64,000 nucleotides of DNA from Arcanobacterium phocae. Lineage in GTDB: Bacteria; Actinomycetota; Actinomycetes; Actinomycetales; Actinomycetaceae. The notes beneath the pieces are model-generated. The model had not been told where the DNA came from. It ran no database searches and saw nothing but the letters and a program-made list of their open reading frames with translations. This document shows positions 53,329 to 62,346 of this stretch, one piece after another (within the stretch, counting starts at the first letter, position 1; each line of letters opens with the position of its first letter). Made by a program: the position numbers and the translations under genes. The stretch lies in the NCBI RefSeq assembly GCF_018913465.1, contig NZ_JABAPM010000001.1, positions 186,001 to 250,000 on the forward strand, in the 5' to 3' direction.

Positions 53329-53661
53329 ATGAAACTTTTGGTAATTAATTACGTTGGTGATGTCGAGGCTAACGTTCGCTTTTATCAGGCCTTGGGGCTC
53401 GACCTTGAGCAGGAAGTCGATCTGGTGTGGACGGAGACGAAAGCTTCGGGTGGGGTGCTAGCGATTCATAGCAAAGAGGTAGCTAATTATCCGAAGCAGG
53501 GATTTGAAGTGTGCATGATTTCTGAATTTCCGTTGGAAGAAGTTCAAGCGAAGCTGGTTGCTGCAGGATTTGATGGCGGTACGATCCAGGAAGAAGATTT
53601 CGGGCGTTTGCTTCGGGTTGTCGATCCTGAAGGAAACGAGTTGCAGATAAATGATCAATAG
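53329..53661 (+). CDS. VOC (glyoxalase/bleomycin-resistance) superfamily protein
   Basis: A 110-residue protein with one VOC fold made of two beta-alpha-beta3 modules. VGDVEANVRFYQALGLDLEQEV is the first module start and RLLRVVDPEGNELQIND the typical end; the final glutamate pattern (GNELQI) fits a metal ligand, while the usual first-module histidine is not evident. Substrate unknown; families include antibiotic-binding and dioxygenase-like proteins. GGGGGA lies upstream. It stands alone before a broken transporter in the accessory region. Confidence 0.8.
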   Translation: MKLLVINYVGDVEANVRFYQALGLDLEQEVDLVWTETKASGGVLAIHSKEVANYPKQGFEVCMISEFPLEEVQAKLVAAGFDGGTIQEEDFGRLLRVVDPEGNELQINDQ

Positions 53662-53723
53662 GGCTTGATGAGAAGGTGTGTTCGGGTAAGGGTGCATGTC
53701 ATCATTCTCTAGATGGGAGAAGA

Positions 53724-54973
53724 ATGGTTAATAATCGAAATTACCGCCTATTTTTCGCGGGTACTTTGACCTCTAGCGTTGGTTCTTCTTTGGTGGATGC
53801 GGTCTGGCCCGTTGTTGCTTATTGGCTTACGGAGTCTGCGCTTATAACTGGACTGACAGTCTTAGCTCAAGTGGCTCCACAGTTGCTTTTTAGCCTTATT
53901 GCTGGAGCGAGTGTCGATCGGTCTCCGGCTAAGAGAAAGTTTCTTATCTACCCTAATTTGTTATCGGCCGGAGCGTTTATTGTCACCACAGTAGTGGGTG
54001 TGGCAACAATTCCTGCGCTTATCGTGGCCCTTGTTTGTTATCCTATATCTGAATCCGCTGCCATCTTTTATTCTTCGGCTGTTCCAGCGGTGTTTCCTCG
54101 TATCGTGGAGAGAGCACATAGCATCAGCCCGCTCTTATATTCAGATCGCGATGCAAATTGTTAATTTCTTTTCACCAGCTATTGCTGTTTATGTTCTTGA
54201 TCGTTGCGGCGAGCGCCCTCTTTTTTAGTGAATGCAATTACTTTTTTCTGTGCTGCTGGACTCTTGTCATTGATTCGTATTCCGGGGAATGAGAGTCTCC
54301 TTCGTCAGGAGGAGCGACCAAGTTTGCGAAGCTCAGCTGTGCGACCCTTATGGAAAGATATTCGCCTAGGCGCTCGCTACTTGTGGAAGCATAAAATAAT
54401 CAGAATTTTGACTCTGGTTGGAGTGCTGAACGCTTTTTCTGGAGGTGTGGTTTACGTTCTGTATTTGAATTTGGCAGACACTCAATACTCAGTCCGGGCT
54501 GGAGATATACGGGCTGCGTATGCGGTGTATGTAATGGTAGTTGGAGGGATTATTGGTAGCATACTCCTGCCGCGTTTGCGCAAGATGGGTGTTTCTCCTT
54601 TAGTGGTAGCTGGAGCGTCTTTGCTTGTAACCGTTTTTTCAAGTCTTCTGTTAGCAGGTGGGTCACACATACTATATAGTTACTGTTGGAGCTTATGCTT
54701 TGGCAGGCAGGCTATGGCCTAGTCATCATCAATGCCACGGTTTTAAGAATGGAAATTGTGGATGAAGAATATTTAGGGCGTGTCTCTGCAGCAGCTAGGC
54801 TCGTATCTTGGAGCGCCTCTCCGGTTGGGGCTGTAACAGGTGGATTTATTGTTTCCAACGGAATTATCTCATCAGCGAGTCTGATCGGCGGTCTTAGTGT
54901 TTTACTACTTTTAGGAGTTGTCTTTCTGGTCTATTTCCAGAAACAACTACGCTCTAATCTTGAAAGTTTATAA
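53724..54973 (+). pseudogene. frameshifted MFS transporter
   Basis: One MFS transporter (about 415 residues) is spread over three frames. Frame 3 from ATG 53724 gives NYRLFFAGTLTSSVGSSL and the first five helices until about 54110; the continuation, IQIAMQIVNFFSPAIAVYVLDRCG, lies in frame 1; the stretch NAITFFCAAGLLSLIRIPGN to about 54690 returns to frame 3; the end (YGLVIINATVLRMEIVDEEYLGRVSAAARL to SNLESL) is in frame 2. GGGAGAAGA precedes the ATG. At least three frameshifts mean it is dead unless sequencing errors are present. It resembles Enterobactin/macrolide-type exporters with a DEEYLGRVSA loop. Confidence 0.85.
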
Positions 54974-55006
54974 TTCCATTTTGGTTGTGTTTGGCATCAT
55001 ATCCAG

Positions 55007-55207
55007 ATGCCTCCTGAAGAGCCCAGTTGGGTAGATCCGAATATATTACAGTTTAATATGATGGCTAACGAAAATAATACCCTTAAAGTACTGGCGTGGT
55101 CAGGGGAAATTCCAGACGATCTTGAGAACGGTTTTGCGATAATGTTGCATTGTTCGATGGCTCACCTTGATCTTGAGACTGTCGAGAAAAACCACTCACC
55201 AGTTTAG
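55007..55207 (+). CDS. short unrecognised reading frame
   Basis: A 66-residue soluble frame, MPPEEPSWVDPNILQF onward, mildly acidic, containing two cysteine/histidine-poor segments and no signal peptide. I do not recognise it. No clear ribosome-binding site is seen. It lies between two pseudogenes and may itself be a fragment. Confidence 0.25.
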   Translation: MPPEEPSWVDPNILQFNMMANENNTLKVLAWSGEIPDDLENGFAIMLHCSMAHLDLETVEKNHSPV

Positions 55208-55439
55208 TCCTATTTCAACTACTTCAACGATCATTTTTATTCTTGGATTACTGTTTTTCTTATTGCCAAAATCAGATGGAATAATAAAAGGCAACTAAAA
55301 ACATGAAAATGAAATATTTTTGCCTGGCAAGAAAAGGCGTAATTCAGGCCTTTTTAAACGCTGTTTTCTGGAAATGCATGTGTTCAGCGATACTCAAGTA
55401 GAGTGTCTTGATGGCAATACCATTCTGCTGAGTGATGCC

Positions 55440-56072
55440 CGTAGATCAGGCAAGGGAACATCTTCTACACGCCCGTTTGCTAACCGGATTAAGTGCGCTG
55501 ATTGTGGTGGGTGGTTCGGCCGGACAGTCTGGCACTCAACAAGTAAATACCTCCACTACCTCTGGCGGTGTAACAACAAATAGAAGCCCGGCTACCACTG
55601 CACAACCCCACATGTTACCGAGCAACAAATCAAAGACGCCTTCGTTCAAGCCCTCACCGAACGAGTAAATAGCGACACCGTGCTCGATGACGCAATGGAA
55701 TTACTCGATAAGACTGTCTATAACACGACAGAACTTGAAAACCAGCTAACCAAGATCGCTGTAGGGATGGAAGAAACCGTAGCGTTGATGAACCAGCTCG
55801 TCACTGAGAATGCAACCGCCGCGCACGACCCAGACGAATACGACCGCCGCTACCAAGAGTTAGAGAAGCGCTACCAAGACCAAGAACAAGAACACCACAC
55901 TATCAGCGAGCAGATCACCGACCTCACCAAACGCCGAGCACAAGCCGCCGCCGCTCACGACTACTTCACCACCCAACCACCACTCGAATACAGCGACCAA
56001 GCATGGAACGTCCTTGTGAGATTACTGTTAGTGAACTCTGAGGGGCATGTTGAGCTTCATTTCGTCGATTGA
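55440..56072 (+). pseudogene. large serine recombinase, C-terminal part only, with a nonsense codon
   Basis: The readable frame gives RPFANRIKCADCGGWFG, then YLWRCNNK, an in-frame TAG at 55581-55583, and KPGYHCTTPHVTEQQIKDAF, followed by a coiled coil (about 55760-55940) and QAWNVLVRLLLVNSEGHVEL. This is the zinc beta-ribbon, coiled coil and end of a large serine recombinase of integrative elements in Gram-positive bacteria. The frame is one and the same on both sides of the TAG. The catalytic N-terminal domain and the recombinase domain are absent. Sequence from about 55320 to 55440 is in frame but has no resemblance to the family. Confidence 0.85.
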
Positions 56073-56221
56073 TGTGTGGGGATCTTCGAAGTGGGAGAAG
56101 TCGCAGATACACAATAGGAGTGAAATGATTTAGAGGCACCCGTGCGAAATCACCTCGTGTGTGATAGGCTTGAATCACGCGGTTCACATAAAGCTGCCGC
56201 ATGATTTTAAGGATAAAGACC

Positions 56222-56725
56222 ATGAAAACACAATTGCTCAAATCGATGTTGCCTGGGCTTGTCTCATACGCGGCCTCAGGCTCGTTCGAAGTTCTAGACA
56301 GCCCCGCGTACTTGCGGCTTATTGATCAGCGGAACAAGTCGTACGGGGATGAGTATCTAGTCGATTATCGGGGACGGCAACTTTCGAACCAGCGTGAGGC
56401 TGAAACTCCGCAAGTGAGTATTTCTGCGCGTGCAGTGGAGAAATTACTTGTTCGCTGTGATAATCCAGGTGAAAATGAATCCCCGTTAATCCCCGCCATT
56501 GGTCACGTTTGGGTGCCGGTTGATAGGTCTTTCGTGGGATTCTGCCTGGTGCCGCTTGAGGCGTACGATCCTGAGGCTGAGTATTTCGGTCGGGGGAAGG
56601 CACTCAATATCACTTTGAGCAGCGGCTACATACTGAATACCGATTATCTGGGGGGATTCATAGGTGGGGCCTATCCATGTCTTGCTGCGGGGAAGATGTC
56701 ACTCGATTCTTTCCTAGGAAAGTAA
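56222..56725 (+). CDS. hypothetical protein
   Basis: A 167-residue soluble protein from ATG 56222 with AAGGA about eight bases upstream. It begins MKTQLLKSMLPGLVSYAASG and contains HVWVPVDRSFVGFCLVPLEAY and GGAYPCLAAGK. There are no membrane segments or signal. I do not recognise the family. The sensible composition and ribosome-binding site suggest a real gene inside the decayed accessory segment. Confidence 0.55.
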   Translation: MKTQLLKSMLPGLVSYAASGSFEVLDSPAYLRLIDQRNKSYGDEYLVDYRGRQLSNQREAETPQVSISARAVEKLLVRCDNPGENESPLIPAIGHVWVPVDRSFVGFCLVPLEAYDPEAEYFGRGKALNITLSSGYILNTDYLGGFIGGAYPCLAAGKMSLDSFLGK

Positions 56726-57047
56726 AAGTATTGCTGCGCTCATCAACAGCACCTATCATGTATAGATGCTGTTGATACCTTATGTGGCTTTTGATTGTTG
56801 CACCCAAAACCTTGTTTGTATCAAAATGAGGTCTAAGTGACGAAAGTTGAGTGAAGCACTGCTCTGCTCACAATGCCATGAAGTGGCAAAGATTGAAGGG
56901 GTACCCAGATCAAGCTTACTCGTTGGATGGCTCCTTCAATCATATAACCGTGGTAACGGTTTGCGAGCGGTAGTGTTTTCAACGCTAATGCAGAGACTGA
57001 AACCTGCTCGATAGGTAGCTTCGCTACATGAGTAGGTAAACCTCTGC
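56726..57047. other. intergenic stretch without a recognisable gene
   Basis: About 320 bases with no convincing reading frame. A pair GATAGGTAGC / GCTACATGAGTA near 57011-57035 gives a small imperfect hairpin. It leads into the diverged copy of the ssrA-flanking sequence. Confidence 0.45.
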
Positions 57048-57147
57048 ACCATTAGTACTCATTTTTGGATGCAAGAGTGTGGGTAGGAAAAGAACCCTTT
57101 GGGGTACGCATTTTGTTTGAGTATAAGCGTGTAACTTGAGGGGTTTT
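57048..57147 (+). repeat. diverged copy of the ssrA 3'-flanking sequence (repeat copy B)
   Basis: CACCATTA (57048-57055) is followed by CTCATTTT and, after a similar spacing, by a hairpin AACCCTTTG (57093-57101)/TTGAGGGGTT region (57136-57145) with several G-T pairs and a TTTTC tail. The same order (CACCATTA at 52711, CTCATTTT, hairpin 52757-52807) stands just after ssrA. The match is diverged, not identical. It may mark the far edge of an old ssrA-targeted insertion. Confidence 0.5.
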
Positions 57148-57327
57148 CTGTGTCCTAAGTGGGGAGGGAAGTGTCTGGTGAAGGTTGTTCGAGGCCCGTT
57201 TGGGGGTGCTCAACGGGGCCTGCCGTTTTGGATATCCAGGGCGTTAAGTGCAGGCCACCGTCAAAAGGTGTGTGATAGGCTTCAAAAGATGCTTGCGAGG
57301 AATCAGAAAGTGCAGCACGACTTGTCA

Positions 57328-60309
57328 TCAGAGTTCTAGTAATCCTGCGCCCTCGAGGAGTTCTTCGGTGATCTTGTATGCCTCGGAGATCAGGGAGTTG
57401 ATTTCCGCGTGAAGATACTGCTTCCGATCTTTAGCTACGGAGCGTCGTTGAGAGTCTGCCTCATCGCGGATCTGCATCGATAGCTGGCGACACTCGAATA
57501 CCATATTTCTAATTTGCTGTGCGTCGTGTTCCTTGAGTTTAGGCAACGGAACATTGACCAGATATGCCTTCCTGTGGACGGCGTACTCTCCCCGGTACTT
57601 CTTACCTATGGAAGTCACGTAATGGTCAACCGCCGGATGGCTCAGGATTGCCTGCAGCAATTCCGTATCAAAGTCAGAGCCAGACAGCGGTCGAATCAAG
57701 TAGTACGGTCCGCCGTCGCCGCCTCCTGGTGTCACCAGCCCTTTCGAGTCAAAAGCGTAGGAGGGGCGAATCGAAAGAACGCGAACGATGAGTTTTGGAT
57801 CGTCGAGCTTCGTAAGACTTTGGCTGCGTCCGTAGGACCAGTACTTGCCTTTCGGATCGGGTGTGATACTACGTTTCGCAAGAGCGTCCTTGTGGTGGAT
57901 GAAATATTTCAACGCATGAGGAAAGTGCTCTTGAAGCTCCTCAAGTGAATATGCGCGGCTAACAAGGCGTCCTGTATTCGTCTCTTTAATCGAGTAGGGA
58001 AAGATTGCCCATCGATCCGGTGTTGGTTCGCTATCCAAAATGTCGATTCGGACGTCCTTGATAGCTGGTCTCAGGATGGACTGTTCAATTATCTGAGGGT
58101 CACCGTTGATGTCATGGAATGTGACAAGGCCAGGACAACGATCGATGGGCTTGGGGTCTTTGATCATAAACAGTTCGTCAGACGAAGTCTGGACGCCAAC
58201 GAAAACCTCGGTCTGGTCACTCAGCGAAGTATCGGACTCTTTGAACATTTGAGAGAAGAGTGCAGACTGTGCGGGTGTCAAGATGTTCCAGGGTTTCGAT
58301 CCCAAGATTGCTCGATCAAGTCTGGTGCTGGTGACGGCAGACTCGTCCATAATCCATTTACTCAAGTCGGACACCAAGTCAACTTGCACAGGTGCGTTGG
58401 TCTCCTCGCCGACGTAGATCAGTGCGGTGTACGTGGTCTTGCCATCAAAGACCTGCTCAACTCCGAAGTCGACGAGTCTGTGAATACGTTGAGAGAGTTC
58501 TTTTCGAACAGCTGCAGCAGGATCTGTGCTGAAGAAACGGTTTGGGAGGATCCAAGCCAGCGTTCCCGAAGGCTTTAGAAGAGTGAGAGCTCGCTCAATG
58601 AAGATCATGTAGAGATCAAAGCTTCCCGAGGACGCAGATTTGTAACCGGATTTCGGAGACTGGAAATATGCTAGTTGCGCTGGAAAGAATTCAGAGAGAA
58701 CCTGAATCCGGACATACGGAGGGTTGCCGATGATTACATCGAAACCCTTCGCTGGCGACTGGGATCCCAGTGCCTTCTCTATATCGAGCGGGAGCGTTGA
58801 AAGCCTTGCATCAATATCTGCAGCCCAACTAGAAACGATGCGATCGAAGTCCTGCCGAACAACGGAGTTGCCCATGATTACATTTCGTTCGAGATCGGGG
58901 AGTACCGAAGTTTCGGTCGTAGTGTCGATGTCTGCGTCGCCGAGGATTGCGAGGAGCAAGCTTAGGCGTGTGACTTCGACTGCTGCACCGTCAATGTCGA
59001 TTCCGAAAAGCTGGTTCTGGGCAATTTTGGCTCGTTCGGTGATATTGAGCGGGCGCCCCAACTGGCGTTCTTTTAGGTCGGTTAGGTGGTCGAATGCTGC
59101 GAGAAGGAAGCCGCCAGAACCAGCCGCCATATCCAGAACCGTCGGCGTTGTGATGCCTGCAGCTAGTTGCTTGTCAATCGACGGTATCGTAAGCCTTTGC
59201 ATGATGTACTCAGGGGTCCGTGCTATACCTCCGGCGTGGAGCACCTCTGGCTTTTCTTCTAGGAGTACTTTTCCTGAGTCGTCAAATACGACATGTTCAC
59301 TCAAATACTGCTCGTAGACGTAAGCGAGAGTGTCTGGACGGAGTAGACCGTAGGCAAATTTCGAATTGGGCCAGTACATTTGCTTGATAACGGGAAGTAG
59401 CGCCTCATCTGGCAGATTTATACCTCCCAAAGCTTTGAAGATACCTGCATTGAAAACTCTGTCACGGTTTCTGAACGTTGCAACGATGTTACTCGAAGTC
59501 GCAGAGTTGAGGAGATCTTTGTAGGACAGGATGTCTTTGTCCTCGCAGACGCGCATGAAAAGGAGGGCGTTTAGAACCTTCTGAGTTCTTCTGCCAACCT
59601 CATTTTCAGGGAGTGTGGGATTAGCGTTATGAATCGCTTGAGCCAATTCTTGACGCCATTTTCGAAAAGCGTTCAGGAAAGAGCTGTCGAACTCGGATTC
59701 GCCTCTGAATTGACGCGTTGCTCCGTAGAGAGCTTCAAACTTCTTAGAGGAGACGGATTCAAACGATAGGTGTTCCCACAGTTCATCAAATCGTTCGACG
59801 TAATCATCGAAACGCCAGATACCACCAGGTACTAGGCCGAAATCTGAAGACTGATCGTTGCGAGGCTCTGAAAGGGCGGAATAGATCCGAGTCTCTGTGA
59901 AATTGGTCAGAACACCGATCGGGGTATTAAGCGTCCAGCCGTAGGTGCGTACTTGGTTAGGGGCTTCAACATCGCCCAAAAATGAGTACGAGGTCTTTTT
60001 AGCTTCAACAGGTAGTTTGTCTTTCCCACCGACTCTGAGAATGTAATCGGGGCGGCCGCGACCAGAGTCTGCTGTGGTGTGGGAGCGTTCCTGCACCACG
60101 TCTGCCTTGCGGCTGGTGGCACCTGACTCGTTTGACACGTCCCAGCCGAGAATCTTCAGAAACTCATCGATGTACTGGGTTCTTGTCTCCGTTTCTGTGA
60201 AATCGGACTTCGGCGATGTCAGACTCGCGTGAAGTGGGCTGTATCTCGCTACCAGGTTAGCCATGCACTCGCGGGCGTGCTCTTTGCTGGGCCTCGTGAA
60301 TCCAGTCAT
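57328..60309 (-). CDS. type IIG-like restriction-modification protein (nuclease, methyltransferase and specificity in one chain)
   Basis: A 993-residue protein. A nuclease-type PD-(D/E)xK site lies at residues 87-104 (PDYIL...LPVEAKK). A helical region follows, then the gamma-class N6-adenine methyltransferase domain with motif I VLDMAAGSGGFLLA near 391-404 and motif IV GNPPYV at 528-533. Residues about 640-990 look like a TaqI-type target recognition domain (FYSIKETN-like folds; HPAVDHYVTSIGKKYRGEY). AAGGAG seven bases before the ATG at 60309 fixes the start; the longer frame to 60384 is rejected. It should cut and methylate by itself; the sequence recognised cannot be read. It is divergent from a second methyltransferase with 153 bases between. 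Confidence 0.85.
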   Translation of the reverse strand: MTGFTRPSKEHARECMANLVARYSPLHASLTSPKSDFTETETRTQYIDEFLKILGWDVSNESGATSRKADVVQERSHTTADSGRGRPDYILRVGGKDKLPVEAKKTSYSFLGDVEAPNQVRTYGWTLNTPIGVLTNFTETRIYSALSEPRNDQSSDFGLVPGGIWRFDDYVERFDELWEHLSFESVSSKKFEALYGATRQFRGESEFDSSFLNAFRKWRQELAQAIHNANPTLPENEVGRRTQKVLNALLFMRVCEDKDILSYKDLLNSATSSNIVATFRNRDRVFNAGIFKALGGINLPDEALLPVIKQMYWPNSKFAYGLLRPDTLAYVYEQYLSEHVVFDDSGKVLLEEKPEVLHAGGIARTPEYIMQRLTIPSIDKQLAAGITTPTVLDMAAGSGGFLLAAFDHLTDLKERQLGRPLNITERAKIAQNQLFGIDIDGAAVEVTRLSLLLAILGDADIDTTTETSVLPDLERNVIMGNSVVRQDFDRIVSSWAADIDARLSTLPLDIEKALGSQSPAKGFDVIIGNPPYVRIQVLSEFFPAQLAYFQSPKSGYKSASSGSFDLYMIFIERALTLLKPSGTLAWILPNRFFSTDPAAAVRKELSQRIHRLVDFGVEQVFDGKTTYTALIYVGEETNAPVQVDLVSDLSKWIMDESAVTSTRLDRAILGSKPWNILTPAQSALFSQMFKESDTSLSDQTEVFVGVQTSSDELFMIKDPKPIDRCPGLVTFHDINGDPQIIEQSILRPAIKDVRIDILDSEPTPDRWAIFPYSIKETNTGRLVSRAYSLEELQEHFPHALKYFIHHKDALAKRSITPDPKGKYWSYGRSQSLTKLDDPKLIVRVLSIRPSYAFDSKGLVTPGGGDGGPYYLIRPLSGSDFDTELLQAILSHPAVDHYVTSIGKKYRGEYAVHRKAYLVNVPLPKLKEHDAQQIRNMVFECRQLSMQIRDEADSQRRSVAKDRKQYLHAEINSLISEAYKITEELLEGAGLLEL

Positions 60310-60462
60310 AAACACTCTCCTTAGATCATCGTATGCGCCCTGTACCGGGACACAGTCATCTTTAAGTATATGACAGCGAAGCATCGGTAGCTGGCCACAC
60401 GCCCACGACAGCCGGTCGACGCGCCTCTCGAGGACTACGACCTAGGCGTAGATCATGCGACA

Positions 60463-62103
60463 ATGGAGTCGATGAGTAAGTACAGTTCGAAAGCGCAGCC
60501 AGAGGCGGACAAGCTGCGAGGCGGCTACTATACGCCGCAGCAGATTGCCGCTGCCATAGTTGAATGGGCGCTCGCTCCAACCTTGGGTAGCTATGGTCCT
60601 GTGAAGGTCCTTGAGCCGTCATGCGGAGATGGCGCAATCCTAGGAGAGCTCAGAGGCACGAACCTGGATGTAGTAGGTGTAGAGCTCCTCGAAGAGGAAG
60701 CGCGGAAGGCAGCTGGTCTTGGGATTGGACAGGTTGTCAACGAAGACTTCTTCGTGTGGGAAGCAAAGCAAAATCCTGGATTAAAGTTTGACGCGGTTGT
60801 AGGGAATCCTCCCTATATTCGATTCGGGAACTGGGACGTCGAGTCACGAGAACGGGCTCTTCAGCTAATGGTGCGTAGCGGTTTAGCTCCTAGCAAGCTC
60901 ACGAATGCGTGGGTTCCGTTTGTTGTTGCTTCGGTGAACCGTACGAAGCCTGGGGGCCGGGTTGCTCTGGTTGTACCTGCAGAACTTCTGCAGGTCGGAT
61001 ATGCGGGGCAATTGCGCGAATTTCTGATTCGCAACTGTTCAGAAATTTCAATCATCTCCTTCAAGGAGTTGGTTTTTCCTGAGGTTCTGCAGGAGGTTGT
61101 TCTCTTGCTATTGGAGGTGGGTTCAGGCCCTGCCCGTTTTAGAACAGCCGAGATTAACGACGCCGCTGAACTCCATTACCTTCAAATTGATGGAGAAGCA
61201 GTGAGGGCCTCGCTGGATCTTGATGAGAAGTGGACTTACTACTACCTTCAAGCCCGATACGTTCGGACATTGCGCGAGTTTCTCGATTCGGGAATCTTCC
61301 GAAAGATTGGGGAGTTTGCAAAGGTCAATGTGGGGGTCGTTACCGGTAGAAATGCCTTTTTCTGCATGACAAAGAAGAGAGCTGCTGACCTGGGAATTGA
61401 AAAATGGGTCATACCTCTTGTTGCACGTTCTGCACATCTCGAGGGCGTGTCGTTCACAGGTGACGACCTTGTTGCGAACGAGGCTGAGGATATCAATACT
61501 CGCCTATTGGCGATTTCTTCCGAAACTGACGTTTGGTCAGACGACGCGCTCAGTGCCTATCTTCACGATGGAGAACTCTCCGGAGTCCACACAGGTTATA
61601 AGACTCGAATCCGCAAAAAGTGGTGGTCCGTTCCATCAATATCTGTGCCAGATGGTTTCATGCTCAGGCAGATTTCAACGATTCCTAGAATCTTCGCGAA
61701 CGATACCGGCGCAACCTCCACGGACACTGTGCATAGAGTCTTTCTAGAGAACTCTCGGGTGACGGCGGCTCAACTGGCAACTGCTGCTCTAAACACGATC
61801 ACCTGTGCTTTGTCCGAGGTGTATGGAAGGTCCTATGGTGGTGGAATTCTCGAACTAGAGCCCTCTGAGTGCGTAAACCTTTTCATTCCCGATCCAGAGC
61901 TCGTTGACGAAGTCCTGATCGGTGAAGTTGACGATCTTCTCCGGCGGAGCATGATAGATGAGGCTCGTCGGCTAGTTGATGAGCGTGTGTTGGTCGCATC
62001 ACTGCGAATTCCACGGAGTACCCTAGAGGATTTTGAGACGATTTCGGAGACGATGCAGGGGCGGCGACTCAACCGAAATCGCAGTTCACGCGTGAAGAGA
62101 TAA
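60463..62103 (+). CDS. gamma-class N6-adenine DNA methyltransferase (TaqI/Eco57I-like)
   Basis: A 546-residue methyltransferase. LRGGYYTPQQIAAAIVEWAL is motif X, VLEPSCGDGAIL motif I, VVGNPPYIRFGNWD motif IV. The second half (about 220-500) is a TRD-like region with VVTGRNAFFCM and a WWSVPS stretch, as in methylases that pair with type II restriction enzymes. No separate nuclease is encoded next to it on the same strand; the 3' side is broken sequence. It could protect the sites of the divergent type IIG protein on the other half of an asymmetric site, or be an orphan. Two ATGs (60463, 60472) are possible starts; neither has a strong ribosome-binding site. Confidence 0.87.
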   Translation: MESMSKYSSKAQPEADKLRGGYYTPQQIAAAIVEWALAPTLGSYGPVKVLEPSCGDGAILGELRGTNLDVVGVELLEEEARKAAGLGIGQVVNEDFFVWEAKQNPGLKFDAVVGNPPYIRFGNWDVESRERALQLMVRSGLAPSKLTNAWVPFVVASVNRTKPGGRVALVVPAELLQVGYAGQLREFLIRNCSEISIISFKELVFPEVLQEVVLLLLEVGSGPARFRTAEINDAAELHYLQIDGEAVRASLDLDEKWTYYYLQARYVRTLREFLDSGIFRKIGEFAKVNVGVVTGRNAFFCMTKKRAADLGIEKWVIPLVARSAHLEGVSFTGDDLVANEAEDINTRLLAISSETDVWSDDALSAYLHDGELSGVHTGYKTRIRKKWWSVPSISVPDGFMLRQISTIPRIFANDTGATSTDTVHRVFLENSRVTAAQLATAALNTITCALSEVYGRSYGGGILELEPSECVNLFIPDPELVDEVLIGEVDDLLRRSMIDEARRLVDERVLVASLRIPRSTLEDFETISETMQGRRLNRNRSSRVKR

Positions 62104-62346
62104 GGTTGTGAGGTGAGGTCTTATGTATCAATCCTCGCAATCAGTCATAGAAAGGGAACTGTGGCTGTCCTTCAAGAACTATATCTTCCGTGCGTTAGCG
62201 TAGGTCGATCAACAGTCCGGAGCGGTCTGCTTCGTCATGATCACCGAAGACAAGTTCTGTGGATTCGATGCTGCCGAAGTCGGTGGTTGGAGTAACATCG
62301 GTGTAGTTCAGGATGATTAGCAGGCCGAGGATTACCTGATGCTTAC
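62104..62346. other. non-coding or decayed stretch
   Basis: No intact gene. On the plus strand a frame from ATG 62122 reads MYQSSQSVIERELWLSFKN and continues through two stop codons to about 62460; on the minus strand the same bases read LGLLIILNYTDVTPTTDFGS. Either could be a gene remnant; I cannot assign a family. Confidence 0.35.

Noticed and set aside
57136-57339. 67-residue plus-strand frame MRGFLCPKWGGKCLVKVV before the type IIG gene
   Set aside because: It begins inside the diverged repeat and its terminator-like arm, has no ribosome-binding site and no family likeness.
62113-62295. 60-residue plus-strand frame after the methyltransferase
   Set aside because: Composition is unlike the neighbours and the frame has no homology I recognise; it lies in decayed sequence.
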